Both the position numbers and the translations under genes were made by a program. A stretch of DNA of 64,000 bases, taken from Uranotaenia lowii (Eukaryota > Arthropoda > Insecta > Diptera > Culicidae). Below the pieces are notes generated by a model. That model was not told where the DNA came from. It searched no databases and saw only the letters and a list, made by a program, of their open reading frames with translations. Below are positions 11,935 to 24,160 of this stretch, piece by piece (the stretch's first letter is position 1; each line of letters begins with the position of its first letter). The stretch lies in assembly GCF_029784155.1 (NCBI RefSeq), contig NC_073692.1, positions 157,137,582 through 157,201,581 of the forward strand. The letters run 5' to 3'.

Positions 11935-12300
11935 TCCTGGGTTCGGCTGTAAGGGTTCTAGTTCTGTTGGTAGCTGATGGGTAAGATGTATTTTTCCCGT
12001 ATAACTGTATAAATTCGAATGATCATTCAGTTGCCAGCTGGCCAGGTATATACACGGATGCCGGAATACCTGTAGTTAATGTGTGTCATTCAATATGATA
12101 TTCATTTTTAACTGGTTTTGTACCTGATTGATTCATTCTTCCAAATATACGTACATAAACACATACTACATTCATTTCATAACAGCTTACACGAAGCCAT
12201 GGTGCCGGGTATGGAGTTCTGCTGTCTATATAATATATTTTAATCCATACTTTGATCAAACTGCGGTGAATCCGTGCACCCATGGTGGATTATCAACATA
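11935..12300. repeat. dispersed repeat, copy 1
   Basis: Shares several blocks in order with 33,310-33,640, including CAGTTGCCAGCTGGCCAGG, ACACGGATGCCGGAATACC and the CTTCATAACAG region. It ends with GCGGTGAATCCGTGCACCC, the reverse complement of the motif repeated at 63.0-63.5 kb. The element type is unknown. Confidence 0.6.
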
Positions 12301-13414
12301 CAACATACAACATACAGTACTCGAACATTGCTTATGTTATTTCCTGTACATTTTCCTTAAGCTATCAATCGCATGCTACAGGTCTCCTAGGAAACTTGCG
12401 GTGCGTCGTTATTATTTTCAACGTCGCGACGTATGCGACGTGTCGCTAGTAGCCAAAGCTGCTATGGCTATGATTATTAGCGCTCATATTTTGGATTTTT
12501 TCTGAATGCATAATATGTAGGTACTTCAAAACTGATTTAATACACTTGACAATGGCGTCTTTTTTAATTATTCAAAACTTTTTTGTAAATCATGTTTTGA
12601 AATAATGAAAAAAAATTAAAATTAGACATGTGTCTTCTGCTTATTTTCATACCCTAAAATCACTTTAATTTGTATTTCTCTGCTTGAACCGATTTTATTC
12701 ATAAAATCGCATAAGCTAGACATATCATATTTCGTTTACACTCGAGAAGCTCAATCACCCAAAGGGCTTGAAGGGAAGACTCAACTGCGTGTATCAAATA
12801 TAAGTTGTCTGAGCATTACTCAAGATAAGAATATAAACTCAATTTGACCTATTCGTGATCTAAGAGTTGTTTTTGAAAATCGATTTTTAAATCTATCAAG
12901 CATTTGACACTTAATTTTAATACGGAAATCTGAATGTGGCAAAACATTTTTTTTTCATTTCTGGGAATTTTTAAAAACTGGAGTCTGAGTAAAATTAGTT
13001 TGGCCCAGATTCGCTAAAGGGTGAAGACAAATTCAGCCCTAGGCTCGATCTCTTTTTTCCAAGTCAATCACCAGTAGTGGAGACGGTAACAATATCAGCG
13101 GCCCTTGTCTGGGGCCAAAGTCAGAGTTCGTTGTGATATGTGCCGGAGGCCTAGAAAGACCTAAGTCAGTGTTTGCCAAAAGTCCATTTTCTTAATTAAA
13201 TCTAAGTAAAATGTCGATAAAATACAGCCCGCCATTAGAAGTTTGTAATGTTGTATAAAGAATGTGTACGGTTGTTAATCTTCGGAAGAAGGTCTGATGC
13301 TATCGATACATGCAATCAGGGGCGATCCTGATAAGATGTCCGCCGAGTTCGAGCCCAAAAAAAAAAACTGCCCGCCAACTGCAACACTAATAACAAGTCG
13401 CGAATACCATATAG
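12301..13414. other. spacer, no gene seen
   Basis: AT-rich with a GC-richer patch at 13,010-13,160 of unknown origin. A B-box-like GAGTTCGAGCCC followed by an A tract at 13,345-13,370 may be the end of an old SINE. Confidence 0.35.
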
Positions 13415-13495
13415 AGCATGGGTGGCCAAACCATGGCCCGCGGGCCACATGTGGCCCACGGCTGTCTTTTTGTGGCCCGCGAAGCTTTTTTAAGA
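13415..13495. repeat. hAT-like terminal fragment
   Basis: Contains GGGTGGCCAAACCATGGC, CGCGGGCCACATGTGGCCC and GTGGCCCGCGAAGC, the self-complementary pattern seen at ends of several hAT-type elements. No partner end or 8-bp duplication was found, so this is a fragment. Confidence 0.4.
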
Positions 13496-13573
13496 ATAAC
13501 CATGTTCCAATTCTAGTTCTTTTAAATAGTTGAGGTTTTTGAATGTTTGTGCCATTTTCAGATGAAGGTTTTT

Positions 13574-15053
13574 TTTTTTCTTTCATTTCATCAATTTTAT
13601 TATTCAATCATCTTAAACTAGATTACATTAGAATAGATTTTTACTGTTTTTTTAGCATTATAACTTTCTCGGTCAGTTTCAACAAAACTTTATCGAAAAA
13701 AAAAACATTTTCAATTTGACTGCATTATCATAATGAAATTGAACGCACAAATAAGCAGCATCTTTTAAAAGTATTATAAGATTAAACTTTAAAGAGCTAA
13801 TCCAACTTATACAATCGAGGCACTATCTTCAAGTTGCACTAAACACGTAATGATTCTATTTGCTTGATCTTCGTCCCACCTTCCTCTTAGAGAAAATTTC
13901 TAAATTTGATTCTAAAGCTTCCAGTGAACTTTTTTTAGCTCGACGCGTCTTAGATCTCCCAGCTCTCACGAAACCATCATCTTCGGTGTTTACTGATGTT
14001 GCAGAATCGTCTGAGTGTATTCGTTTAAGTCCAGTACTAGTGGTATCGAAATCAGTCTCCATAACGCCATTGTCTCCGTTTAAGCTTTCAGACGAAGAAT
14101 TCGAAAGCTTCTCGCCCGACTTTGATGACGCCTTTACCTCGACTCGGTTGTCTTTTTTCCCCCCCTCAGGCACAGTCTCCATTGGTCCGCTACGCACCGA
14201 TACCGATTGAACGATATTCAACTCCTTACCCATTGTTTTTGACGGCGATCCGAATTTTTGCAGAGTAGCTGAATATGTTTGGCATTTATTGTTTCCATCC
14301 GTGATTTGTGCCGATTGTGTTTCTGGACTTGTTTTCTTTTCTTGTTTCTTCTCTTGCTTTTTGTTCTGTGGACATTCTATTTTAAGGTGACCATCCATCT
14401 TACATAAGAAGCATTTCTGTTTCAAGCCCTCGTAGTAAATGCGCCCACGACGGTTGAGAAAATACAGCGTAGACGGTATTTCCTTTTTGAGCTCCACGTA
14501 CACTCCTCGAACTCCGGTAAACAAATCCAGTTCTAAGTCTGCTGGAACCTTTTCACGTACAACCCTTTTTACGCTGCCATATTTCGAAAGTACCGCTATC
14601 AAATCTGAGTCTGGAATCTCTGGAGGCAAATCAAATATCCTCACATATTTGGTAAGTCCTCCAGCAATGCCCATTTTAACAAACACCTTATCACCGTTGG
14701 AATATTCAAATGTGTGCATTTTCGGATTTTGTGCCAGAGCGTCCTTCATGAATTCTTGAGACTTAAACTTTATGTAGACTGACCTTTCCTCTGCAATTTT
14801 GTACGTCGTTTCCATGGTGTTTCTATCTGCATCGAAGGCTTTAACAAATCTGGCCACCTCTACCAGAGATGGACCAGCAGCACCGTCCGGAAACCAGAAC
14901 GATATCGTATTTCTTACCAGGCTGTCAGCCATTTTGGAACACGTGTTCCGTCAAAAAGAAGTTATAACAATTGAAACCACAACTTGCAAAATGCTTTATC
15001 TTAGAGCTTGAACGATAACACGTCCTGCTTGAACCAAGTCTGATCGTCAACTG
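13574..15053 (-). mobile_element. ORF1-only LINE copy with ~65-bp target duplication
   Basis: The copy runs on the minus strand from an initiator at about 15,052 to an A-rich tail that reads as T's at 13,571-13,580. It is flanked by a 65-bp direct repeat (13,509-13,573 and 15,054-15,118) with two mismatches. That is a target duplication, though much longer than the usual 5-20 bp. The contents are a ~120-nt 5'UTR, an intact ORF1 and a ~280-nt 3'UTR; endonuclease/RT (ORF2) is absent. Since both ends are present this is not 5' truncation. It could only have moved with enzymes supplied in trans. Confidence 0.75.
13856..14932 (-). CDS. LINE ORF1 (gag-like RNA-binding protein), intact
   Basis: 358 codons without interruption. 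Residues ~95-165 look like an RRM-type fold (RIFDLPPEIPDSDL, KYGSVKRV, GVRGVYVEL). A CCHC zinc knuckle follows at C174-x2-C177-x4-H182-x4-C187. The C-terminal half is a charged, Ser/Lys/Glu-rich tail ending in basic residues. This arrangement is typical of ORF1 proteins in jockey/I-like elements, which coat the element RNA and carry it to the nucleus. The start ATG (14,930-14,932) lies 120 nt below the internal promoter. Intactness in an element without ORF2 is unexpected unless the insertion is recent or the protein helps its own RNA. Confidence 0.85.
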   Translation of the reverse strand: MADSLVRNTISFWFPDGAAGPSLVEVARFVKAFDADRNTMETTYKIAEERSVYIKFKSQEFMKDALAQNPKMHTFEYSNGDKVFVKMGIAGGLTKYVRIFDLPPEIPDSDLIAVLSKYGSVKRVVREKVPADLELDLFTGVRGVYVELKKEIPSTLYFLNRRGRIYYEGLKQKCFLCKMDGHLKIECPQNKKQEKKQEKKTSPETQSAQITDGNNKCQTYSATLQKFGSPSKTMGKELNIVQSVSVRSGPMETVPEGGKKDNRVEVKASSKSGEKLSNSSSESLNGDNGVMETDFDTTSTGLKRIHSDDSATSVNTEDDGFVRAGRSKTRRAKKSSLEALESNLEIFSKRKVGRRSSK

Positions 15054-15054
15054 A
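15020..15054 (-). promoter_or_regulatory. internal Inr + DPE promoter of the LINE copy
   Basis: Minus-strand TCAGTT has its A at 15,052. The hexamer GGACGT spans 15,025-15,020, exactly +28 to +33 from that A, and fits the downstream promoter element RGWYVT. A TATA-less Inr/DPE promoter at the first base is characteristic of full-length insect LINEs and argues the 5' end is complete. Confidence 0.65.
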
Positions 15055-15346
15055 ATCCTAGTTCTATTAAATAGTTGAGGTTTTTGAATGTTTGTGCCAT
15101 TTTCAGATGAAGGTTTTTAAAATCTGTATCGAAACAAAAGCAGAAGAAAAACTTGTATATTTTTTAATTTTCCAATATTTGACACATGAGTAGTACTTTC
15201 GAATAACAGATGTGTATTGCGATGAATTTCCCTTATGAGCTCCTGAACGAGTGCATATAACTTGTTTGAATTTTGACTATTTTTTGAAGGCTCCATGGAA
15301 AGAATAATATGAATTTTTCAAAACTAAAATTTAGTACGAAGTTATA

Positions 15347-16124
15347 CTGCCCCTACTCGCATAACAGTCCCATATGAATTTTCGTCATTTTTCATCTAAC
15401 CTGACAGTTCGCATTTTGAACATAGGGCTTCAATATAAAACATAAAAAAAAGAGATTTTGTTCTAGAAATTTCGAGAAAAATATCAACTCGTGGCTGTCC
15501 CATATGAAATATACCCGCATAACAGTCCCATATGTGAAATACCACGAGTTTATTTACTTTTCAAAGTTTTTTTTCGGCGGAAAAGTCATTGATTTATTGC
15601 TTTGAATCATTTTAAAAAGATTCAACTCATTTGATGTCGAATTATGCACACTAGTATTCGAAAGCAGGCCAGTCAGAAGGATCGAATGTCTTCCTCAGCG
15701 AAAAACTATCAGATACAATCAAAATCATGAACTTAAATTAAGAAATTCACAATATTTTTTCCAAAAATATGTTTGTTTTTCTGATAACTGCGTTTAGAAG
15801 TTCTAAAATGATCAAATTTAAGTCTTAGGAAGTAGCTTGGTGAGCAAAACATATTCTGTATGGGTTTGGGAAAAAGGTTTGAAATATGCTCGCATAACAG
15901 TCCCATAACGAATAAAAATGGTGCTCCCGGCCTTATCAATGCTCCAATTTTAAAAATTTCAGGTTTAACGATTTATTATGACAACCTAGAACACCTTCCA
16001 TCAAACGATTTTCGTTTATACTGAACGTTGTGGTCACAATTCAAAAATATATTCCAAAACAGAAAAAGCTGATTTTCTCACTTGCTTGTTTTTGCATATG
16101 GGACTGTTATGAAAGTAGGGCCAG
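15347..16124. mobile_element. MITE with TA target duplication
   Basis: 778 bp with ~30-bp inverted ends (left CTGCCCCTACTCGCATAAC, right arm the same with CTGGCCCTACTTTCATAAC) sharing CATAACAGTCCCATATG. TA lies on both sides (15,345-15,346 and 16,125-16,126). Related CGCATAACAGTCCCATA words also occur internally near 15,515 and 15,890. There is no transposase. The TA duplication suggests a Tc1/mariner-type source. Confidence 0.78.
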
Positions 16125-16126
16125 TA

Positions 16127-17300
16127 TAGCGATATGCGATTGACACGAAAAAAAAAAACATTTATTTACATCAAAGTTTAGTATTTTGTGAGTTTTAGAG
16201 CGAAGAAATTACTTCACTTTTCATTTTTACCGTACCATAAATATTACGGAAAAATAGATACATGAAATGACAATGTGCACAGTATGTCTTCGAATTTTCA
16301 CTCAATTTTAAAATTTGCTCATTTTTGTGGACGGTATTTTTTAACAGTTTTTGCAGCTTGATTATGAATTTTCACATAGATTTTCACTATGCGTTTTGAT
16401 GTGCCTTATTGTAATATCAAAGTTATGTGGATTTCTAATACAGGTTTTACGGAATATCTTATATCAAACACCTCTTCAGTTTTCAAAAATCTGTTTGGAT
16501 AGTGTCAAATTTCTAAAAAAGAATTCCTCAGATGTTTCTATAGCCGCGATCACTGTTTAAAAATCCGATTTTATAGTACGCTTTTCATTTGAAACTGCAT
16601 TTTGAATTGTTGAAGTTAGTTCAGTTTTGAAACTATCACTTTTGACTTAATAATTTTAAAATAAGTTTCTGAACAACTTGGTTTGCCAAAAAAAAAAAGG
16701 ATCATTCATTCTTGCTGCCGATAAAATTGCTATATTTGAAATGGACATTCGTGAAGCAGTTCGCACATGTTAGAAGTGAGTTGAATTTTTTTCAGAACGC
16801 TTGCAGTTGATACATATTATCACGTCATTTTTGCCAACTTCAACGTTGATAAAGTCGCGAATGCCTTAAAAATGGTAAAACGACTATAATCGAAACAAAA
16901 AAAGTCACATCATTTTCTTTGCCTTTTTTTTTAAGAAAAATTAAATAACTCAACAATATACAAAAAATAAAAATCAGAATTTTTAGATTTTGAAAAATTG
17001 TACGACCATGACAAGGGCTTAATGTATTTTAGAATTCAAATTATTAGGCATTTCTGCACCAAATTAACCCAAAAGAAGTTTCAACCTAAAATTAAAAACT
17101 AATATATGTATTTGAAATAACTATTGCTCCATGACACATATTTCTATATCCAATTGGATCTGGATATAAACAGATGCTATTTTAGTTGTGAAATGTTTCT
17201 AATTTATTTGGTCTAAGAAATGAGCTCTCAATAATTAATTATTCTCTTTTTTGAATCAATCCAAGAAGAAACAGCAGAAACCTGTACCGAATCTTATTCA
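16127..17300. other. AT-rich spacer
   Basis: No gene. A 31-bp word beginning TGGTAAAACGACTATAATC at 16,873 is shared with 5,211, so some of this is repeat-derived. Confidence 0.4.
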
Positions 17301-17304
17301 TCTG

Positions 17305-18051
<747 letters not shown>

Positions 18052-18590
18052 TTAAGGGGGATGCCTTTTAGGAAACAGGATTTGCGGTGGACACTGTATC
18101 TCAGCACAGAATCATCTCAGCACAGAATCATCAGTCAAAAAATCAGAGCAAAATATTTTTAATAGATGTTTTTCTGGGCCCCAACGTTTTTATTTAACTT
18201 AAAAAAAATTTTATGAAATTTTTGTGGCTGTTTGAAGTAAAAACTTCGATTTTTCACGAAAAAATCCGCCATTTTTTACCTGTAAAATCTCCTCAAAGTA
18301 AAAAAAAGAAAAAGAAAAACGTTGGGGTCTGGTATTTTATATGTAGAAATTATGTTCCGAATTTGAAAAGAATCGGATAAGTAGTTTTCAAATGACGATG
18401 TCCACGGACTTTAAAAATGTGCTTTCGAGAAAAACGCGTTTGAAATTTCTGCTCTTGCTTTCTTGCAGTATTAGATAGCAGGAGATAAAGGCCTATAATT
18501 TCTACAGTTTTGCTTCAATTGACTTGAAAATTTGACAGAACATTCTTGAAATGTTTTACAATAAGAAAATAAAAAAATAAAAAAATCGAT
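18052..18590 (+). mobile_element. TTAA-type MITE, copy 1
   Basis: Begins TTAAGGGGGATGCCTTTTAG and ends near 18,590. The same ~540 bp occur inverted at 22,873-23,435 with about 95% identity by eye. The TTAA followed by a G run at one end of each copy suggests a piggyBac-like nonautonomous element; each copy has lost one terminus. Confidence 0.6.
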
Positions 18591-19060
18591 CGACCCAAGT
18601 GTAGCATTTGATGCAGCAGATGCTTGCCATCCACATCCTTGAAAGATGTATACGATGTCAAGGAAAAAATAGGTCTCTTCAAAGAAACTGAAATATCACT
18701 CAGATCCTAAATATGGGTGTTCGTTTTTATATTAATAAAAGTTATGTGTGAGATATAAAAGTATGTATGCAAAAAATTGCAAAATATCTATTGTTTAAAA
18801 CAAACGCTGTTTTTTCTTCAGATTCAATCAATCACAAACATCTTTCTGCACCTAAATAACAATGTTTTGAAGAACACTGGAAAATCGTATTGAACGAAAA
18901 GCTTGTTGAGCTAGTTAACCTTAAGAAAATGTTCACAATTTTCGAAACAGGTTAGCAGAGATAAAGCTTCATTTACATACATACACATGTATGAAAAATT
19001 CAGTTATAGAGCAAATTCCATCAAAAAAGGAAAAATACGACCGATTAATACGAAAATAAG
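18591..19060. other. spacer, no gene seen
   Basis: AT-rich. A word CAATCACAAACATCTT near 18,830 recurs at 62,275, so part is dispersed repeat. Confidence 0.4.
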
Positions 19061-19102
19061 TTTATTGAACCACTTTCGAATTCAGATGATTTTTAAAATG
19101 CC

Positions 19103-19686
19103 CTAACCAACCAAAAGTCCTTTGAGCAAACTATTGATCTGTGCCAGCGGATCGGACGTACTGCCCACTGCAACAGGATTAAAGTTAAATCCAGGGATGA
19201 GTGAGGCAAAAGATTTTACCGATATAGCAATGGCATTAATGAAGTCGAGCGTTGGAGCTAGCATGGCGACTGGAGCGTTACTTCTGGCGGCTTTAACCAT
19301 TTTGGGTCCCAACTGTTGGAAAGTACCCGTTAGCTTTACCACTTCTTTGGTAATTTTGGTGGCCAGAGCATCAGTTAGTCCATTGATCCAACCGTCCAGG
19401 CGACCAACGTTAAGATTGTTCAGCTGTTTGATCACTAGCTGGCTATTGGCGACTAGCATATTGCCGTTCGATAATTGGCCGGAGCTTTGCATCACAGACT
19501 GGACCAGAACGATGCTTGCATTTTTTAGCGATTCGATTGCTGTCTTAAGTTCGGTTTTGGCTGATCCGGCTAGGGAGACCTAAAAACAAGAAAGGTTGAA
19601 ACATTCGAAAGATGAAATTATCACAAGTCTAAGAAACTTACAGACACCAATCCGAAAACCAATCCAACAAAAATTAATGATTTCAT
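19103..19686 (-). CDS. small secreted helical protein (gene 2)
   Basis: Exon 1 is 19,642-19,686 (15 codons, MKSLIFVGLVFGLVS); exon 2 is 19,103-19,579. They join in phase 0 with a GTAAGT donor and a TTTTTAG acceptor, giving 173 residues. The signal peptide ends near VSLA. The mature chain is cysteine-free and mostly amphipathic helix with Leu/Val/Ala heptads. A Gly/Pro/Ser-rich loop near the C-terminus (SLIPGFNFNPVAVGS) precedes a last helix. An AATAAA signal lies 37-42 nt past the stop (19,061-19,066). It shares intron position and signal-peptide length with gene 1. Sequences at 19,705-19,760 could be the ends of a 5'UTR intron. Function unknown. Confidence 0.75.
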
Positions 19687-19689
19687 TTT

Positions 19690-20245
19690 TTTTTGTCAAG
19701 AGATACACCTGAATCGAAGGAAAATCACAGATTGAATGTTTCCAGCTAAATACTTACGCTGAACAGTTTAAGCTATTTTCAGATTATTGGTTTTACTAGC
19801 TTTATTGTTGAAAACAGTCAAAATAAGTTTCATAGTACAGTGGAATACATTTATTCTGTGGATGAAAACAACCTTCGTTGTTGGTTTGAAATCCGCATTT
19901 GTAAAAACTATACCGAATTGATGTTTAAATTTGATATGTTATAGAAATGTAAGATTTTTTTCTAACAAATTAAAGTTTTTAGAAATTATTCTTACTACCG
20001 CCAAATGATTGGTTCCTTTGAATAGTTATTAAATTCACAATCAGTGACGGTACTCAAGGCTAGTAGAAAAAAAAAACCAACTGTTCAAATATCTGCTACG
20101 TGTTGATTCATTATGCGAAACATTTGAATAAATAAATCTACCCTATTTTCGACCATTGACGTATGAAGCTATTGTTTTTGGGAAAGTACACCTTCTAAAA
20201 ATGAATAAATTGCGTGAAAATAATTTTTATTATAAATTAATATTC
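19690..20245. other. spacer upstream of gene 2
   Basis: AT-rich; no gene or clear repeat. It contains the putative promoter and 5'UTR of gene 2, with no strong TATA box identified. Confidence 0.4.
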
Positions 20246-22616
20246 GATATTGTAAAATGACAGCTTTCACATCAAACTATTTTTGGAATACCGTGGGCGT
20301 GATTGAGTGCTCATTTATATCACTTTCGACCATAAGTGAAAAGGAACCCCTAGATGCCGGTCCCACGGCTTTTAACTAAAGCTCAATCACATGGTCAATC
20401 TGGTCCGATCAGAAATGATTGTTTGACCTTTTATTGTTATTTTAATGTTCTTTTCTATTTTTCTTAATGTTCTTTTCTATTTTTCAGATCATTCGGAGGT
20501 GAAGTTTTTTTTTCTCTTCAGATATATTCAAATAGTTGGAAAGTAAGAAAGGAGTAGGTTAATATATTCAAATACCATATTCCTCCCCAATGCTCCAGTG
20601 GATGTGTATTTGCGGTTTATGAATTACGATGGCTTATTCTTAAATCTAGCTTTTTTCAATCACTGGGGGCTAATTAGATGGAAATGATATTTTGTGGTTT
20701 AAGGTTTGTGAAACGGATCTGTCTCCTGAGTTGTTTTGATAGTATTATAGTTCGAAGCAAACAGTCTTGACAATTTTTAAATCTCATTCAAAAGTAGGCA
20801 TTCAACTATGTGAGGCAGGTAGGGTAGGGCGATGCTCAAACGGTAAGATAGGCTTATATCCATATTTTGGTAAATTCGCATGATTTTGTGATGTTATGAT
20901 AGGAATAAGGTAGCTTACCATGGCCGTAGGAACGGGGGGGGTTTTGGGGGTTAAACCCCCCCCATGAAGGCCCGAAGATGCCAAGTGAAGTGTAGTACTA
21001 AACATAAAATATGAATTTTCTAATCAAATTTTGATGAACTACGTAAATGAATCAAGAGTAACAATAGTGTAACAATCTTGACTCCAAAACCTCGAAATCT
21101 CATTCCAGGACCACAATTCTACAACAGTTTTTCAAAAAATTTCTCACTTGTTGACAGTAATTGTGTCCCAAATATTGAATCCCAATAAAGTTAGACTAAG
21201 CTTACCAGATTATACGGATTTGGACCAGATTTTCTCACTCTATTTGCAAAATCAAACGAAAATTTCAATTGTGTCCTTAGAATCATGTCATCTTGTCTCC
21301 AAATAGTTTTTTTAATCAAATTTTATCAAAAAACATAAACGATTTTTTGAAAGATTGATTTTTCTAATGATTCTGTATCGCCTGATGTGTTTCGAAAAAG
21401 TTAAAAACAATAATCCGTGTGTTTTTCTTCTTTATTTTAGAGGAATAATTCTGAAATTTGCCTGCGTATTGGACGGGTTTTTAAGAAAAACTTAAAACAA
21501 TATGCCCTTATTACGCAAGGTTTCAGGATAAAATTGCCTGGATTTGCCAAGCCCGGATACTTGATCCAACATAAGTGTTGCATTTCAATCTTAAATGTGA
21601 TGAATTTTCCACATTCAAAACTCTGAATTTCGAAATATGAAAAAAAATATTTGAAATTCAAACCACTTTCAAGATTTGGATCTGAAATTTTTATTCTCAA
21701 TTTATGTGTAGAGTTGAGTCATTAAAAAAGTTTCATGAGTCCAGAAATTAAAAATATGTAAAAATTTCGTTATTCACAATTTTATTAAAATTTTTCAAGT
21801 TCAATTACGAATAAATAATTGAAAAAAAAATCATATTGAAAACCATAAGTTCAAATTCAAATAAAAGATTTTTGGTCAAGGGTTCTGAAACAAATTTCGC
21901 TTTTTGTTTTCAAATTCATAGGATTTCTTATCCGGAATTTAGATTCAGGCTTAGAATTTGGGTTCAAAATGCAGAATTCAGACTTGGAACTAAAATTCTA
22001 GGTTTGTATTCAGATTAAGCTCAAATTTAAGTTTCAGGGATTCAAATTGAAGGAGATTGGAGTTTGATAACTTTGATTCTTGATTCAAAATTAAAATTTT
22101 AAATTTATCAAAGTTAGATTAGAAACACAAACCTGGTGAAAACCACATATAAAAAATAAGATCTGAATGCATTTCAAAGAATTTGTTTTCTGAAAAATCT
22201 AGATTTTGATTTTGAAAACTTTAATAACAGGATTTAAATTATGAAATATTAAATATTAATTGATAATTTTTGAACTTGTTTTTTATCGTTATGTAAAAAT
22301 TCAGCTGGAAATTTTATTTACAAAATTTACATATATTGCAGATTCTTCAAAATCAAAGGTTCTAACTTAGTCTTAAATTTTAATCGAGTTTTCAAGAGTA
22401 GTAAAAAAACCTTATTTGAACCGCAAATCTTATTTTTTATTTTTATTTCTGAATATTTGATACATTTTCATCCAATGCATAAAACGGTTATGCTTATGGT
22501 TCAGAAGCTTGCTAAAGTAAGTGAGTTTACAAACAAAAATTTCTGAATGAAGGTTCAAAATCCAATTTTTTGTCTCGATTTTCGATGCAGTTGGCGCACC
22601 AGGTATTAAAAAACCT

Positions 22617-22715
22617 ATCTGGAACAACTGTGATCGATGTTTACTCTTGGGCTCGAACTCACGGATATCAGCTCAGGAGGCAACTGATTTACCAACTGAG
22701 CTATATCACAAATAC
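22617..22715 (-). repeat. tRNA-derived SINE, copy 2
   Basis: Minus strand: ATATAGCTCAGTTGGTAAA (A box), then CGTGAGTTCGAGCCC (B box), then AAGAGTAAACATCGATCAC. It aligns throughout with 4,797-4,910. It sits within the hAT derivative. Confidence 0.65.
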
Positions 22716-22872
22716 CTGAATTTCTGAAAGCTTCATGAACAAAATTGGCTTCTCGTAGGACTTCATTTCAAAAAATAAACAACTTTTTATGCAAAATAAC
22801 TTTAATTTGAATAATTTGGACTAAGTACATATACAATTTTTCACTTGTGTAGGCATTGTTTAAGCAAAAATG

Positions 22873-23435
22873 TTAAGGGGGGGGTTAGGGTCTAACACTT
22901 TCAAAAAATCGATTTTTTTATTTTTTTATTTTCTTATTGTAAAACATTACAAGAATATTGTGTCAAATTTTCTAGTCAATTGAAGCAAAACTGTAGAAAT
23001 TATAGACCTTTATCTCCTCCTATCTAATACTGCAAGAAAGCAAGAGCAGAAACTTCAAACGCGTTTTTCTCGAAGACACATTTTTAAAGTCCGTGGACAT
23101 CGTCATTTGAAAACTACTTATCCGATTCTTTTCAAATTTGGAACATATTTTCTACATATAAAATAACAGACCCCAACGTTTTTCTTTTTTGTTTTTTTTT
23201 ACTTTGGGGAGATTTTACAGGTGAAAAATGGCGGATTTTTTCGTGAAAAAACGTAGTTTTTACTTCAAACAGCCACAAAAATTTCATAAAATTTTTTTTA
23301 AGTTAAATAAAAACGTTGGGGTTCAGAAAAACATCTATTAAAAATATTTTACTCTGATATTTTGACTTCAGATGATTCTGTGCTAAGATACAGTGTCCAC
23401 CGCAAATCCTGATTTCTAAAAGGCATCCTCGAAAG
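22873..23435 (-). mobile_element. TTAA-type MITE, copy 2 (inverted)
   Basis: Starts TTAAGGGGGGGGTTAGGG at 22,873 and continues as the reverse complement of 18,052-18,590. The far end (AAAGGCATCC) has lost its TTAA. Nested in the hAT derivative, so it inserted later than that element. Confidence 0.6.
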
Positions 23436-23782
23436 TGCTCCGTCAGCGGCTCATTTTTCAATATTTTTCTACGAAAAAATTACTAAATGTTCTTTTAACA
23501 ATGCTTTGTATAATGCAAAAAATTTGAATACATTTGTTTGAACGATAGCTCTAGAAATAAATCGTGAAAATGGTGTTTCTTTATACCCGTTATACCCTAG
23601 TTAATGAGAAAAATTTGTCATCAAAACCCCCCCCCCCATGAGCCGGTTCTTCCTACGGCCCTGTAGCTTACTTCTACTATTAATTTGAGCTAGAATTTTT
23701 ATTAGTTTGAAATAGGCTTGCTTCAAAAAGCAAAACAGGCTCTCACATCCATATTTTGGTAAAATAGTATGGTTCTATGATA

Positions 23783-24158
23783 AAGTCTGCTTCATTTAAT
23801 ATTGGAACAAATTCTTTTGCTCATTGTGGCGCTCCTAGTGGACGGATTTGGAAGCTTTTTTCACCCACGTGTCGGGAAATTTATTACCTTTCACCATGTA
23901 TTTATGTCATAACACCAAACGATAGCATTTTGTAAACAACCGCCATGGAAGCCGAACGGAGAGATCAAATTGTGCACAGTTTTCTTACGAGTACGAGTAC
24001 AAGAATTTCTTCGAAACAGCAATGAATAATTTTTCTAATTTTTTTATGAAAGAGTAAAGAAAATGCTACATTTGTATGAAAAACAAATTATGAATTCGTT
24101 AATAAATGACTGAACTACACGCAATTGTTTGTGTTCCAATATTAAATGAAGCAGACTT
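23783..24158 (+). mobile_element. mariner-derived MITE
   Basis: 376 bp with 27-bp perfect inverted ends starting AAGTCTGCTTCATTTAAT, flanked by TA (23,781-23,782 and 24,159-24,160). The left part holds a mariner 5' region including the start codon (ATG at 23,945) and about 14 codons (MEAERRDQIVHSFL) before the sequence jumps to an unrelated 3' end. It is an internally deleted derivative of the mariner whose fragment lies next to it in opposite orientation. Confidence 0.75.
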
Positions 24159-24160
24159 TA

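Larger units (their letters stand above)
20919..23663. mobile_element. nonautonomous hAT element, copy 1 (nested)
   Basis: Ends are CATGGCCGTAGGAA and, inverted, CAGGGCCGTAGGAA. They are flanked by the exact 8-bp duplication TAGCTTAC (20,911-20,918 and 23,664-23,671), the hAT signature. Long G/C runs lie just inside both ends. The 2.7 kb interior is AT-rich and non-coding and contains a SINE (22,617) and a TTAA-type MITE (22,873). A second copy lies at 52,478-54,167. Confidence 0.75.

Noticed and set aside
24142..24160. Apparent C-terminus CKVCFI of the mariner fragment as native sequence
   Set aside because: These codons are the terminal inverted repeat of the adjacent MITE read in frame.
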